Assembly: GCA_013298025.1 (NCBI GenBank)
Contig: JAAFJE010000030.1
Location: 1-44,099, forward strand
DNA from: Cytophagales bacterium
Lineage (GTDB): Bacteria > Bacteroidota > Bacteroidia > Cytophagales > Spirosomataceae
Length of the DNA stretch: 44,099 nucleotides
Reading direction: 5' to 3'
Made by a program: the position numbers and the translations under genes. Each line of letters opens with the position of its first letter. Position 1 is the stretch's first letter. The notes under the pieces are model-generated. The model saw only the letters and a list, made by a program, of their open reading frames with translations, did not search any database and was not told where the DNA came from. Positions 1-7,808 of this stretch are shown piece by piece.

Positions 1-111
1 TCTCAAGAAAGACTCCCATATTATTTGGGTTTCTTTGAGTATTTACACAATATTAGAAAACGTGGTCAGGTCGCTCTATCTGCTTTAGTTGGGCTTTTGA
101 TAGCAACTTGA
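1..111 (+). other. 3' end of an unidentified open frame at the window edge
   Basis: Frame 1 is open from base 1 to a TGA at 109-111 (36 codons). It includes the stretch RLPYYLGFFEYLHNIRKRGQ and then a hydrophobic tail, ALSALVGLLIAT. I do not recognise the family. The other two forward frames contain stops. The frame differs from that of the secretion-domain fragment starting at 120, so the two are not one continuous gene. It could be the tail of a transposase or another protein whose body lies to the left, or it could be non-coding. Confidence 0.25.
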
Positions 112-119
112 AATCATAA

Positions 120-704
120 TTGAGCCTTGATGATTTTACCCTTTCTTACCAAACAATGCCCACACCTATTTCGTTGATTTATTTTAAAGGAGAAGAAACC
201 ACAACGCAAACCGCAAAGTTGTATTGGAAAACCGCTACAGAATACCAGAATGATTACTTTGAACTGGCAAGAACCCAAGACTTGCAAGCATACGAAATAT
301 TGACTACTATCAAAGGACAAGAAAATGCCACAACAGAGCAATTGTATATTTTTGAAGACACATTTCCTCTGCAAGGAGTTACGTACTATCGCTTGTGTCA
401 AGTCGATTTAGACCAGCAGCGAGTTTGTTATCGACCTGTGGCTATAGCCATTACCCCAACTAAAGTTTTGCAGGTTTTTCCTAATCCAGTTCAGCGTTCT
501 CAAAAAATCACTTTAGTTGCCGAAGACGTAGCACAAATTCGCTTGCACGACATGGCAGGCAATGCCATTGCAATCGAATTTACCCCTTATCTTTCTAATT
601 ATTGGGAAGCAATCATTCCCGATAACCTTACGGTTGGTCTTTATGTGCTGCAAATTTGGCAAAAAAATGACGCAAAATTGGAAGTGAAAATACGTATTGA
701 GTAA
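120..704 (+). CDS. T9SS type A sorting-domain protein, C-terminal fragment
   Basis: This is the C-terminal end of a large secreted protein exported by the type IX secretion system. The segment begins with the linker typical of such cargo (TPISLIYFKGEE, then LYWKTATEYQNDYFELART), continues with the fold ending in YYRLCQVDLDQ, and finishes with the Por/T9SS sorting domain. That domain opens at FPNPV, includes IRLHDMAGN and GLYVLQIW, and ends in a short charged tail. No signal peptide or catalytic domain is present. An in-frame TAA lies at 117-119, directly before the only available start (a TTG at 120). The expected N-terminal cargo domain is therefore missing, through an upstream frameshift or an insertion that replaced it. 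I infer a truncated gene, although an expressed fragment cannot be excluded. Confidence 0.65.
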   Translation: MSLDDFTLSYQTMPTPISLIYFKGEETTTQTAKLYWKTATEYQNDYFELARTQDLQAYEILTTIKGQENATTEQLYIFEDTFPLQGVTYYRLCQVDLDQQRVCYRPVAIAITPTKVLQVFPNPVQRSQKITLVAEDVAQIRLHDMAGNAIAIEFTPYLSNYWEAIIPDNLTVGLYVLQIWQKNDAKLEVKIRIE

Positions 705-785
705 AAGACAACCAGAATTGTATGGAATATTGCTGAAATATCGCCATTCTAAAGATTTACCTTTTTCATAAAAAAAAATATAGCT

Positions 786-793
786 TATCTTTG
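786..793 (+). promoter_or_regulatory. Putative -7 promoter box (TATCTTTG)
   Basis: TATCTTTG matches the Bacteroidota -7 consensus TAnnTTTG and lies about 65 bp before the ATG at 859. No clear -33 TTTG stands at the usual distance. Confidence 0.4.
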
Positions 794-858
794 AATAGAT
801 GAAGTCCAGATGAAAATGCCACAATGATGATTTTTAGGTGTTCAAAACCATATATATC

Positions 859-1710
859 ATGAAAAAATCTATTATTTCCTTAGCCGTTTGTAGTATAAGC
901 TTCGTTGCTTTTCAAGAAATTTCTCCCAAAGAATCGTTTAAAACGATGGTGGAAACCGAAAAAGCCTTTGCCCAAATGGCAAAGGATAAAAGCGTGAAAG
1001 AGGCTTTTCTTCAACATTTAGCTTCTGAAGCTGTTGTATTTGAAAAAGGACAAGCTGTCAACGCTGTGAACCATTGGCAAAATACGCCTTTTCTGGAACA
1101 ATTGACATGGCAACCTACTTGGGCTGGTATAGCCAATTCAGGAGAATTGGGCTACACGGCAGGAAATTGGCAAAGTTATAACCAGCAAAAACAAACCGCA
1201 ACGGGCAGTTTTGTTACACTTTGGAAAAAAATAGATAAAAATTGGAAAGTACTTGCCGATATAGGGGTGACTCATCCTGCTAGTGTCACCAATACGCCTT
1301 TGCAAGAGCGTTATAATGCTTATAAGCCAGATATAACCAAGAATTTAAAAAACCAAGCCGAGAAGTTTGTTTTCATGAAAGACCATTTTTACTGGAAAAA
1401 TGCAAAAACTTCGCCGAATGCGTTTGAGGCGAATTTGTCGGAACAAGCTGTTCTTTTCAGAAATAATACCAAACCTATCGAAGGTAAAAAGGCTTCTGTA
1501 GCATATTTGACCAAAAATTATGATACGAAGTGGATATACACTGGACTAAAAGTAGTGGTATCTGAGGCGGGCGATTTGGCTTGTATTTATGGTATGATTT
1601 CGGGAAAAGATGCCAAGGGTAAAAGCATTGTAGGCTCTTATCTAAGACTATGGCAGCAAGAAGCAAAAAACGAGTGGCGAATTACTGTTGATATTGAAAC
1701 GGTTGAATAA
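859..1710 (+). CDS. Secreted protein with two NTF2-like (SnoaL/DUF4440-type) domains
   Basis: The protein has about 283 residues. I chose the ATG at 859 because it gives a normal signal peptide (MKKSIISLAVCSISFVAFQ); an ATG seven codons earlier would add a hydrophilic extension. Two similar halves follow. Each has a helix with a pattern like FKTMVETEKAFAQMAKDKSVKEAF or KFVFMKDHFYWKNAKTSPNAFEANL. Each then has strands ending in a TGNW or IYGMISG segment and a SFVTLWKK / SYLRLWQQ strand followed by W+V/I. This is the layout of a tandem NTF2-like fold often called DUF4440. Such proteins bind small ligands or act as isomerases, and no specific substrate can be read here. nagA follows 11 bp after the stop, so they are probably co-transcribed. 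Confidence 0.65.
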   Translation: MKKSIISLAVCSISFVAFQEISPKESFKTMVETEKAFAQMAKDKSVKEAFLQHLASEAVVFEKGQAVNAVNHWQNTPFLEQLTWQPTWAGIANSGELGYTAGNWQSYNQQKQTATGSFVTLWKKIDKNWKVLADIGVTHPASVTNTPLQERYNAYKPDITKNLKNQAEKFVFMKDHFYWKNAKTSPNAFEANLSEQAVLFRNNTKPIEGKKASVAYLTKNYDTKWIYTGLKVVVSEAGDLACIYGMISGKDAKGKSIVGSYLRLWQQEAKNEWRITVDIETVE

Positions 1711-1721
1711 ACTATCAAGCT

Positions 1722-2849
1722 ATGTACGCATTAAAAAATTGCATTATTCATACGGCTACCGAAACACTCGACCAGCACAGCGTGGTGGTAAAAGGCGATA
1801 CCATTGCAGGCATTGTGCCTGTAAATGAGCTTGATGCCAGTATCAATACTGTCGATTTGAAAGGCTTACATCTTGCTCCGGCGTTTATAGATATTCAGAT
1901 TTATGGGGGGAATGGAAGCTTGTTTAACAGTAAACCTACGCCCGAAACCATTGCTCAAACTTATCAGGCTATTCGGAGGGCTGGTACAACTTTATTTCAA
2001 ATAACCCTTTCTACTACGCCATTGGCTACGATGCTCGAAGCCATTACTGCTGCCAAGCAGTATCAAGCCAATGAAGGCAAAGGCTTGGCTGGTATTCATC
2101 TCGAAGGTCCTTTTTTTAGTTTTCCCAAACGAGGGGCGCATGTGGCGGCCTATGTGCGTAAACCTACGGTAGAAGAAATTCAAACACTCATAGAGGCAAC
2201 GCAGGGCATTGCTACGTACATGACCATTGCTCCCGAAGAGTTTACCGATGAAACGTTGGCGATGTTGCACAAAAGTCCTATTGTGCTTTCGGCAGGTCAT
2301 AGCTCTGCTACCTATCAACAAGCCACGAGAGCGTTTGAGGGAGGTATCAAAAGAGTGACCCATTTGTTCAATGCGATGTCGGCGTTTCAAAGCAGAGATC
2401 CAGGGCTTGTGGGTGCTACCTTCGATGCCCCCGATGTAATGGCAAGTATCATTCCCGATGGCATTCATGTCGATTTTACCTCGGTGCGTATTGCCAAAAA
2501 AATCATGGGTGAAAGATTGTTTATTATTACCGATGCTGTAACCGAAGACGTATCGGGCGATTATAAATTTGTGCTGGCAGGCAACCACTATACCGATACC
2601 AAGGGCATTTTATCGGGGTCGGCCTTGACCATGATGCAAGGCGTTGCCAACTGCTGTACGCAAGTGGGCATTCCTTTAGACGAATCGTTGCGGATGGCTG
2701 CTACGTATCCAGCTCAGGCTTTGCAATTGGCTCATGTTACGGGTAGATTGGAAGAGGGGTATTGGGCAAATATGGTACTATTCGACAACGATTTTCAGGT
2801 GCATGGCATTATTGAGGCTGGATTCTTAGAATGGTTCTTTGAGGTATAG
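1722..2849 (+). CDS. nagA: N-acetylglucosamine-6-phosphate deacetylase
   Basis: NagA removes acetate from GlcNAc-6-phosphate to give glucosamine-6-phosphate in amino-sugar and cell-wall recycling, in the cytoplasm. The 375-residue length fits the family. An N-terminal beta-sandwich segment leads into the amidohydrolase barrel. Family motifs are visible: HLAPAFIDIQIYGGNG, the metal-ligand loop HLEGPFFSFPKRGAH, the histidine motif SAGHSS, THLFNAMSAFQSRDPGLVG for substrate binding, and the catalytic aspartate region FIITDAV. It closes with the re-entrant sandwich strand EGYWANMVLFD. It starts 11 bp after the NTF2-like gene. No nagB or PTS gene is in the window. Confidence 0.93.
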   Translation: MYALKNCIIHTATETLDQHSVVVKGDTIAGIVPVNELDASINTVDLKGLHLAPAFIDIQIYGGNGSLFNSKPTPETIAQTYQAIRRAGTTLFQITLSTTPLATMLEAITAAKQYQANEGKGLAGIHLEGPFFSFPKRGAHVAAYVRKPTVEEIQTLIEATQGIATYMTIAPEEFTDETLAMLHKSPIVLSAGHSSATYQQATRAFEGGIKRVTHLFNAMSAFQSRDPGLVGATFDAPDVMASIIPDGIHVDFTSVRIAKKIMGERLFIITDAVTEDVSGDYKFVLAGNHYTDTKGILSGSALTMMQGVANCCTQVGIPLDESLRMAATYPAQALQLAHVTGRLEEGYWANMVLFDNDFQVHGIIEAGFLEWFFEV

Positions 2850-2903
2850 CCGAAATGTGCTTTTTATGCCGTATTTTGCGTGCCTATTCATTGTGTTTTT
2901 ATT

Positions 2904-4049
2904 ATGCAGATTCAGTCGAAACAACCTCATATTGGCACGACCATTTTTACGGTCATGTCGCAATTAGCCAATCAATACCAAGCCTTAAATTTATCGCAAG
3001 GTTTTCCTAATTTTGATTGCTCTCCTCAACTAACGGCATTGGTTCATTTGTACATGCAAAAAGGAATGAATCAATATGCTCCTTTGGCAGGCGTGTTGCC
3101 ATTGAGAGAAATAATTGCCGAAAAAACAGAAGATTTATACGGTGTAAAGTACCATCCTGAAACCGAAATAACGGTGGTGTCGGGGGCTACCGAAGCCTTG
3201 TATGCTGCCATTACGGCCTTGGTTGATACCAACGACGAGGTGATTCTCTTTGAACCTTGCTACGATTCTTATGAGCCAAGTATCCGACTGAATGGCGGAA
3301 AACCCATTTTTGTTACACTTACGCCCGATAATCAGTATAAAATAGATTGGCAGGTGGTGAAATCGAAAATTTCTGCAAAAACAAAACTGATTGTCCTCAA
3401 CACGCCCCATAACCCAACGGGAACAACGCTTAGTGCCGATGACCTTGAGCAATTGGCGATGTTGGTAAAAGATACCAATATTTGTATCGTGAGCGACGAG
3501 GTTTATGAGCATATTATTTTTGATGGTCGCCAACATTATAGCCCTATTTGTCATCCTGTTTTGCAAGAAAGAACCTTGGTCTGTGGCTCATTTGGCAAAA
3601 CTTTTCATGTAACTGGCTGGAAAGTAGGCTATTGTTTAGCTCCCAAAGCCCTGAGCGAAGAGTTTCGGAAGGTGCATCAATGGCTCACGTTTTCTACCGT
3701 TACGCCCATACAATATGCTTTAGCTGATTTTTTAAAAGATAAATCCAACTATTTATCTCTTTCGATGTTTTATCAACAAAAGCGAGATAAATTTATTGAT
3801 TGTATCAAAAATGCTCGTTTTAGCTTTACTCCGGCCGAAGGTAGTTTTTTTCAATGTGTTAATTATCAAAATATTACAGATGAAAATGACTACGATTTAG
3901 CCAAACGTCTAACCAAAGAAATAGGCGTGGCGAGTATTCCTATTTCAGTGTTTTATCATGGAAAAAATGATTATAAAATGTTACGTTTTTGTTTTGCTAA
4001 AGACGACCACACGTTGGAAATGGCAGGAGAAAGACTTTCAAAACTTTAA
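2904..4049 (+). CDS. Methionine aminotransferase-type PLP enzyme (YbdL family)
   Basis: This is a class I/II aminotransferase of 381 residues. The opening (QPHIGTTIFTVMSQLANQYQ, then LNLSQGFPNFDCSP) is characteristic of the YbdL/kynurenine-aminotransferase-like branch, which prefers methionine and aromatic amino acids. Seen in the sequence: the cofactor loop SGATEALYAA, LNTPHNPTG, SDEVYEHIIFDG, and the Schiff-base lysine at about residue 232 in GSFGKTFHVTGWKVGY. The C-terminal arginine region is LRFCFAKDD. I placed the start at the ATG at 2904 (MQIQSKQPHIG). An upstream GTG at 2880 adds eight residues not usual in the family. It reads with nagA and the following lipoprotein gene. The exact substrate is inferred from family resemblance only. 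Confidence 0.85.
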   Translation: MQIQSKQPHIGTTIFTVMSQLANQYQALNLSQGFPNFDCSPQLTALVHLYMQKGMNQYAPLAGVLPLREIIAEKTEDLYGVKYHPETEITVVSGATEALYAAITALVDTNDEVILFEPCYDSYEPSIRLNGGKPIFVTLTPDNQYKIDWQVVKSKISAKTKLIVLNTPHNPTGTTLSADDLEQLAMLVKDTNICIVSDEVYEHIIFDGRQHYSPICHPVLQERTLVCGSFGKTFHVTGWKVGYCLAPKALSEEFRKVHQWLTFSTVTPIQYALADFLKDKSNYLSLSMFYQQKRDKFIDCIKNARFSFTPAEGSFFQCVNYQNITDENDYDLAKRLTKEIGVASIPISVFYHGKNDYKMLRFCFAKDDHTLEMAGERLSKL

Positions 4050-4054
4050 AGAAA

Positions 4055-4435
4055 ATGATAAAAAATTGTGTATTATTCGTGTGTGTTTGGGCTTTATGGA
4101 GCTGTACGAAACAACCTAACTTGGCAGGTTTAGACCTAGAAACTTGGAAAAATGACCGTAAAGCTTGCAAAAATCAACGATTGGGCATGGTTGAGAAACT
4201 CAAAAGTTTAAAAGAGGAACTGAAAGGCGTAAGTGCCAACGATATGGACGATTACCTTGGAAAGCCCGATATTCAACAATTATCGGATAGAAACCAAAAA
4301 TATTATGTGTATTTTTTGGAAAAAGGAAGCCAATGCCAAGACATCAAACAAGCTGGTAAAAGCCTAACCATGGCGATTCGTTTTAGTGCTATGGGCGTTG
4401 CTACAGAAGTGACTTTCCAACAAGGAATGCCTTGA
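4055..4435 (+). CDS. Small hypothetical lipoprotein
   Basis: This 126-residue protein has a lipoprotein signal, MIKNCVLFVCVWALWSC, with the lipidated Cys at residue 17. It is predicted to be anchored in a membrane facing the periplasm. The mature part is hydrophilic and mostly helical, with three further cysteines, and contains the segment MDDYLGKPDIQQLSDRNQKY. The phrase LGKPD followed later by a strand like LTMAIRFSAMGVATEV resembles small bacterial outer-membrane-assembly-type lipoproteins (SmpA/BamE-like beta-strands), but I cannot assign it. It starts 5 bp after the aminotransferase stop and ends at a hairpin shared with the convergent his operon. Confidence 0.6.
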   Translation: MIKNCVLFVCVWALWSCTKQPNLAGLDLETWKNDRKACKNQRLGMVEKLKSLKEELKGVSANDMDDYLGKPDIQQLSDRNQKYYVYFLEKGSQCQDIKQAGKSLTMAIRFSAMGVATEVTFQQGMP

Positions 4436-4444
4436 TGGGTCTGT

Positions 4445-4474
4445 CTTCGTACTTGGCTCGTGCCAAGTACGAAG
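4445..4474. terminator. Bidirectional hairpin between convergent genes
   Basis: A perfect 13-bp stem (CTTCGTACTTGGC with its complement) closes a 4-nt loop (TCGT). It lies between the lipoprotein stop at 4435 and the 3' end of the convergent operon at 4483. No long T tract follows on either strand. Confidence 0.7.
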
Positions 4475-4482
4475 GCAACAGT

Positions 4483-4821
4483 TTAGTCGAAAAACCAACC
4501 AATCACCGTAGAGGCAATAGAAACCCCAAAACTGAATAAAAGAGGGGCTAGAAAACCATTGACAGAAAAGCCATCAACAAAATGCTCTACCACATAAACC
4601 AAAATCACGTTGATAACCAACAGGAATATCCCAAACGAGACAATGGTAATAGGAAAGCTCACGATTTTTAAGATAGGCTTGACAAATGTATTGACAAAGC
4701 CCATGCCTAGTGCCACCAAAATAGCAGTACCAAACGAGTCGATACTAATACCCTTGATGAGGTTGGCTAAAAAAGAAATAGCCACTGCAATGAGTAAATA
4801 ACGAATGATGAAATTGACCAT
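4483..4821 (-). CDS. Phage holin family 4 superfamily (YvlD/DUF360-like) membrane protein
   Basis: This 112-residue integral membrane protein has four hydrophobic segments: FIIRYLLIAVAISFLANLI, GTAILVALGMGFVNTFV, ITIVSFGIFLLVINVILVYVV and FLAPLLFSFGVSIASTVIGW. The motif VNTFVKPILKIVSFPITI is the signature of the four-TM 'phage holin superfamily IV' group. These proteins are common chromosomal membrane proteins of unknown role and need not be phage holins. The gene is the last of the his transcription unit, 23 bp after hisIE, with no obvious link to histidine synthesis. Confidence 0.8.
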   Translation of the reverse strand: MVNFIIRYLLIAVAISFLANLIKGISIDSFGTAILVALGMGFVNTFVKPILKIVSFPITIVSFGIFLLVINVILVYVVEHFVDGFSVNGFLAPLLFSFGVSIASTVIGWFFD

Positions 4822-4844
4822 AGAAATAAGAGGGAAAAGGGTTT

Positions 4845-5444
4845 CTATTTAGCATGTCTTGCACGAAGTACATCAATTATTTCATCAAAATCAATGCCTC
4901 TTTGTTCTAAAAGTACTAAATAATGAAACAAAAGGTCGGCGGCTTCTCCTTTGAATAGCTCATCGTTGCTATCCATCGCTTCAATTACCAATTCTACAGC
5001 TTCTTCGCCTACTTTTTGGGCTATTTTATTTGTACCTTTTTTGAATAAACTGGCTGTATAAGATTTTTCGTTAGGATTATTTTTGCGGTCACGAATCACA
5101 GCTTTGAGGTGGTTCAACCAACCTGCTTGTCCGGGTGCATTTACTTCGTTCCAGCAGGTATCGGCACCTGTATGACAAGTGGGCCCCGCCGGATTTACCT
5201 TAATAAGCAGTGTGTCTTGGTCGCAATCGTTGCGTATTTCAACTACGTGCAAGAAATTATCAGACGTTTCGCCTTTTGTCCAAAGGCGTTGTTTGGAACG
5301 ACTGAAAAAGGTAACGATGCCTTCTTGTTGGGTTTTTTCCAAGGCTTCTTGGTTCATGTAGCCAAGCATCAATACTTTATCGGTTTTGGCATCTTGAATA
5401 ATAGCAGGGATAAGACCACCCTGTTTGTCAAAATCTATAGTCAT
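4845..5444 (-). CDS. hisIE: Bifunctional phosphoribosyl-AMP cyclohydrolase / phosphoribosyl-ATP pyrophosphatase
   Basis: This enzyme performs two steps of histidine synthesis: pyrophosphate removal from PR-ATP (HisE) and ring opening of PR-AMP (HisI). In its 199 residues, the N-terminal HisI half shows VLMLGYMNQEAL, SRSKQRLWTKGETS, the metal-binding DCDQDTLL and PAGPTCHTG...CW. The C-terminal HisE half shows NEKSYTASLFKKGTNKI, then KVGEEAVELVIEA and a DLLFHYLVLL helix. The order HisI-HisE and the length are normal for the fused enzyme. The gene follows hisF by 13 bp. Confidence 0.95.
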   Translation of the reverse strand: MTIDFDKQGGLIPAIIQDAKTDKVLMLGYMNQEALEKTQQEGIVTFFSRSKQRLWTKGETSDNFLHVVEIRNDCDQDTLLIKVNPAGPTCHTGADTCWNEVNAPGQAGWLNHLKAVIRDRKNNPNEKSYTASLFKKGTNKIAQKVGEEAVELVIEAMDSNDELFKGEAADLLFHYLVLLEQRGIDFDEIIDVLRARHAK

Positions 5445-5457
5445 GAGTATTCCTGTT

Positions 5458-6213
5458 TTATAATCTGATGGAAATACCTTTTTGTTGAAGGTATGTTTTG
5501 AGTTCTATAATATCAATTTCTTTGAAATGGAAAATACTTGCCGCCAAGCCTGCATCGGCTTTTCCCTCGGTAAATACTTCGTAAAAATGCTCCATGCTTC
5601 CTGCACCGCCCGAAGCAATAATCGGAATCGACGCATTGGTCGAAATAGTAGCGGTAAGTTGGTTGGCAAAGCCTGCTTTTGTACCGTCGGTATCCATCGA
5701 AGTAAGTAAAATTTCGCCAGCCCCTCGTTCTTCTACTTCTTTCGCCCATGCAATGGTACGAATTTCGGTGGGTTTGCGTCCGCCATGTGTATGTACAATG
5801 TGTTCGTTTTCCACAAATCTTGTATCAATGGCTACCACAATGCACTGAGAACCAAACTGTAAGGCTAATTCGTTGATAAGTTCGGGCCGACGCACCGCCG
5901 AAGAATTGATAGAAACTTTATCGGCACCTGCATTGAGCAAGGCCGAAACGTCGGCTATCGAAGAAATACCACCGCCTACCGTAAACGGTATATTAACGTG
6001 CTTGGCTACATTTCGTACCAAGTCGATAAGGGTTTTGCGGTTATCGACGGTTGCCGTAATATCTAAAAAAACCAGTTCGTCGGCTCCTTGTTCGGCATAA
6101 ATTGCCCCCAATTCTACGGGGTCGCCAGCATCTCGGAGGTTGACAAAGTTTGTACCTTTGACGGTTCTACCGTCTTTTATATCAAGACAAGGAATAATTC
6201 TTTTGGTAAGCAT
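5458..6213 (-). CDS. hisF: Imidazole glycerol phosphate synthase, cyclase subunit
   Basis: HisF receives ammonia from HisH and converts PRFAR to imidazole glycerol phosphate and AICAR. The (beta/alpha)8 barrel of 251 residues begins [19 protein letters not shown], which carries the catalytic Asp near residue 11. The second catalytic Asp is in IVVAIDTRF, and the phosphate-binding loops are VGGGISS and IIASGGAGS. It lies 19 bp after hisA and 13 bp before hisIE, in a tight operon order. Confidence 0.96.
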   Translation of the reverse strand: MLTKRIIPCLDIKDGRTVKGTNFVNLRDAGDPVELGAIYAEQGADELVFLDITATVDNRKTLIDLVRNVAKHVNIPFTVGGGISSIADVSALLNAGADKVSINSSAVRRPELINELALQFGSQCIVVAIDTRFVENEHIVHTHGGRKPTEIRTIAWAKEVEERGAGEILLTSMDTDGTKAGFANQLTATISTNASIPIIASGGAGSMEHFYEVFTEGKADAGLAASIFHFKEIDIIELKTYLQQKGISIRL

Positions 6214-6232
6214 AGCCTCTGGTTGTTTGCTA

Positions 6233-6955
6233 TTATTTATAAAAATCTGCTATTTGTTTCAGCGTAATACGGCCTTCGTAAATGGCTTTGCCAACAATTA
6301 CGCCAAAAAGATTCATTTCGTTGAGCTTGACAATATCGTCAAATTCGGCTACGCCACCACTGGCAATGATGTGCAACTCGGCATATAGCTCTTGTAGTTT
6401 TTGGTATAAATCGAAACTTGGCCCTTGCAATAGTCCGTCTTTGGCTACGTCGGTCGAAATGGTATATTTTGCTCCTTTGGCGATGTACTTGCCTACAAAA
6501 TCATACACCGATTGCTCGGTGGCTTCTTCCCATCCCGAAATGGCAATTTTTTCGTTGCGGGCATCTGCTCCGAGAATAATTTTTTCGCCTCCATATTGCT
6601 GCAACCAACCTTCAAATAGGGTCGGATTTTTTACGGCAATGCTTCCTCCTGTGACTTGTTTGGCACCGTAATCGAATGCCAATTGTATCATTTCATCCGA
6701 CTGTACACCGCCCCCAAAATCAATGTGTAAAGCGGTTTTAGTGGCAATGCTTTCTAGTACTTTATGGTTGACAATACGCTTTTGTTTTGCCCCGTCTAAG
6801 TCCACCAAATGCAAACGCTGAATGCCCGCATCTTCAAAAGAAAGGGCTACTTCTAAAGGATTTTCGTTATAAGTTTTCTTTTGGTTATAGTCGCCTTGGG
6901 TTAGACGCACACATTTCCCATCTATTAAATCTATGGCTGGAATAATTTGTATCAT
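6233..6955 (-). CDS. hisA: ProFAR isomerase
   Basis: HisA is 1-(5-phosphoribosyl)-5-[(5-phosphoribosylamino)methylideneamino]imidazole-4-carboxamide isomerase and performs the Amadori rearrangement before HisF. The 240-residue barrel shows [20 protein letters not shown] with the catalytic Asp at position 9, DFGGGVQS as a phosphate loop, and [14 protein letters not shown] with the second catalytic Asp. [13 protein letters not shown] is the second phosphate loop. It sits 37 bp after hisH. Confidence 0.96.
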   Translation of the reverse strand: MIQIIPAIDLIDGKCVRLTQGDYNQKKTYNENPLEVALSFEDAGIQRLHLVDLDGAKQKRIVNHKVLESIATKTALHIDFGGGVQSDEMIQLAFDYGAKQVTGGSIAVKNPTLFEGWLQQYGGEKIILGADARNEKIAISGWEEATEQSVYDFVGKYIAKGAKYTISTDVAKDGLLQGPSFDLYQKLQELYAELHIIASGGVAEFDDIVKLNEMNLFGVIVGKAIYEGRITLKQIADFYK

Positions 6956-6992
6956 AACTATGGAATAAATTGTAATTGAGCGGATGAGTGAG

Positions 6993-7577
6993 TTATTGTG
7001 CCAAGAAGTTTTCTAAGATACGTTGCCCTTCTTTGCCACTAATTTCGGTATGAAACTGAGCAGCGTAAAAATTATCTTTGTGCAGCATCGCCGAAAAGGG
7101 TTGTACATAGTCGCATTTGGCAACGGTATAAGGACTCAACTCGGCAAAATAACTGTGCACAAAATACACATAGCTGTTTTCTGGCAAGCCTGTTGTAAGA
7201 GAAGATTGCAGGTCGTAAATGTTGTTCCAGCCAACGTGTGGTACTTTGTGGGCTGAGGCATCGAAACGTTTGACATTTAGGTCGAAAATACCCATACAAG
7301 TGGTGTCGTTTTCTTCCGAATGCCTACACATCAATTGCATTCCCACACACGTGCCTAATACGGGCTGTGTGAGTGTCGGAATCACTTTGTCTAAGCCTTT
7401 TTCTCGCAGGTATGCCATAGCAGTACTGGCTTCGCCTACGCCCGGAAATATCACTTTGTCGGCAGTACGAATCTCGGCTTCTTCGTCTGTCCAAAGATAA
7501 GACGCTCCTATGCGGTCTAAAGCGTACATGACACTTTGTACATTGCCAGCGTTGTATTTGATGATTACAGTTTTCAT
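6993..7577 (-). CDS. hisH: Imidazole glycerol phosphate synthase, glutamine amidotransferase subunit
   Basis: HisH hydrolyses glutamine and channels ammonia to HisF. The protein has 194 residues from the ATG at 7577 (MKTVIIKYNAGN), which is the usual family start. An extension to 7607 would run into the attenuator hairpin and is unlikely. The catalytic cysteine lies in GTCVGMQLMC and the His/Glu pair in QFHTEISG. The latter reads FHTE-I-SG where most homologues have FHPE-K-SG, a minor variation. HVGWNN is also typical. It is the first structural gene after the his attenuator. hisG, D, C and B are not in the window. Confidence 0.95.
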   Translation of the reverse strand: MKTVIIKYNAGNVQSVMYALDRIGASYLWTDEEAEIRTADKVIFPGVGEASTAMAYLREKGLDKVIPTLTQPVLGTCVGMQLMCRHSEENDTTCMGIFDLNVKRFDASAHKVPHVGWNNIYDLQSSLTTGLPENSYVYFVHSYFAELSPYTVAKCDYVQPFSAMLHKDNFYAAQFHTEISGKEGQRILENFLAQ

Positions 7578-7603
7578 GTCAAGTTTTGATAACCTTGGTA
7601 AAT

Positions 7604-7638
7604 ACAAAAGCCCGATTCGGATGGAATCAGGCTTTTGT
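7604..7638 (-). terminator. Attenuator terminator hairpin before hisH
   Basis: On the minus strand a 15-bp stem with one G-U pair (ACAAAAGCCTGATTC pairing with GAATCGGGCTTTTGT) closes a 5-nt loop, CATCC. It ends 26 bp before the hisH start and begins 55 bp after the stop codon of the His-rich leader peptide. This position is the classic one for the transcription-attenuation terminator of an amino-acid operon. Confidence 0.8.
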
Positions 7639-7693
7639 CTATTGTTGAATACTTGTGTCGAAAATATGGCACAATACGCATCAGCCTTTCCGG

Positions 7694-7741
7694 TTAGGAA
7701 ACGATAAAATGGTGATGATGTGTAATGTTTGTGCTGTTCAT
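7694..7741 (-). CDS. hisL: His operon leader peptide (four consecutive histidines)
   Basis: A 15-codon reading frame encodes MNSTNITHHHHFIVS and ends in TAA. Four adjacent His codons (CAT CAT CAC CAT) are the sensor: when charged tRNA-His is scarce the ribosome should stall here and prevent formation of the terminator at 7604-7638, letting hisH-A-F-IE be transcribed. The frame starts only 4 nt after a good -7 box, so its mRNA should be leaderless or nearly so. It is too short for routine gene finders. The assignment rests on the His run, its position and the promoter and terminator around it. AGGCT after the stop is complementary to AGCCT in the terminator's 5' arm, a weak candidate anti-terminator contact. 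Confidence 0.85.
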   Translation of the reverse strand: MNSTNITHHHHFIVS

Positions 7742-7745
7742 ACTA

Positions 7746-7776
7746 CAAAGTTATAGGAAGAATGCACAAAGGCAAA
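7746..7776 (-). promoter_or_regulatory. his operon promoter (-33 TTTG / -7 TAACTTTG)
   Basis: On the minus strand TTTG (7773-7776) is followed after 19 nt by TAACTTTG (7746-7753). This fits the Bacteroidota primary-sigma consensus TTTG-N19-TAnnTTTG. Transcription should begin within a few bases of the leader-peptide ATG at 7741. Confidence 0.7.
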
Positions 7777-7808
7777 GGATTATCTTGCTAAATTGTAAGT
7801 GCATCGTT

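Noticed and set aside
1992-2588. 198-residue minus-strand frame opposite nagA
   Set aside because: A shadow of nagA codons with no recognisable domain.
4483-4821. Phage holin gene as sign of a prophage
   Set aside because: The protein belongs to a chromosomal four-TM group merely named after holins, and no phage genes surround it.
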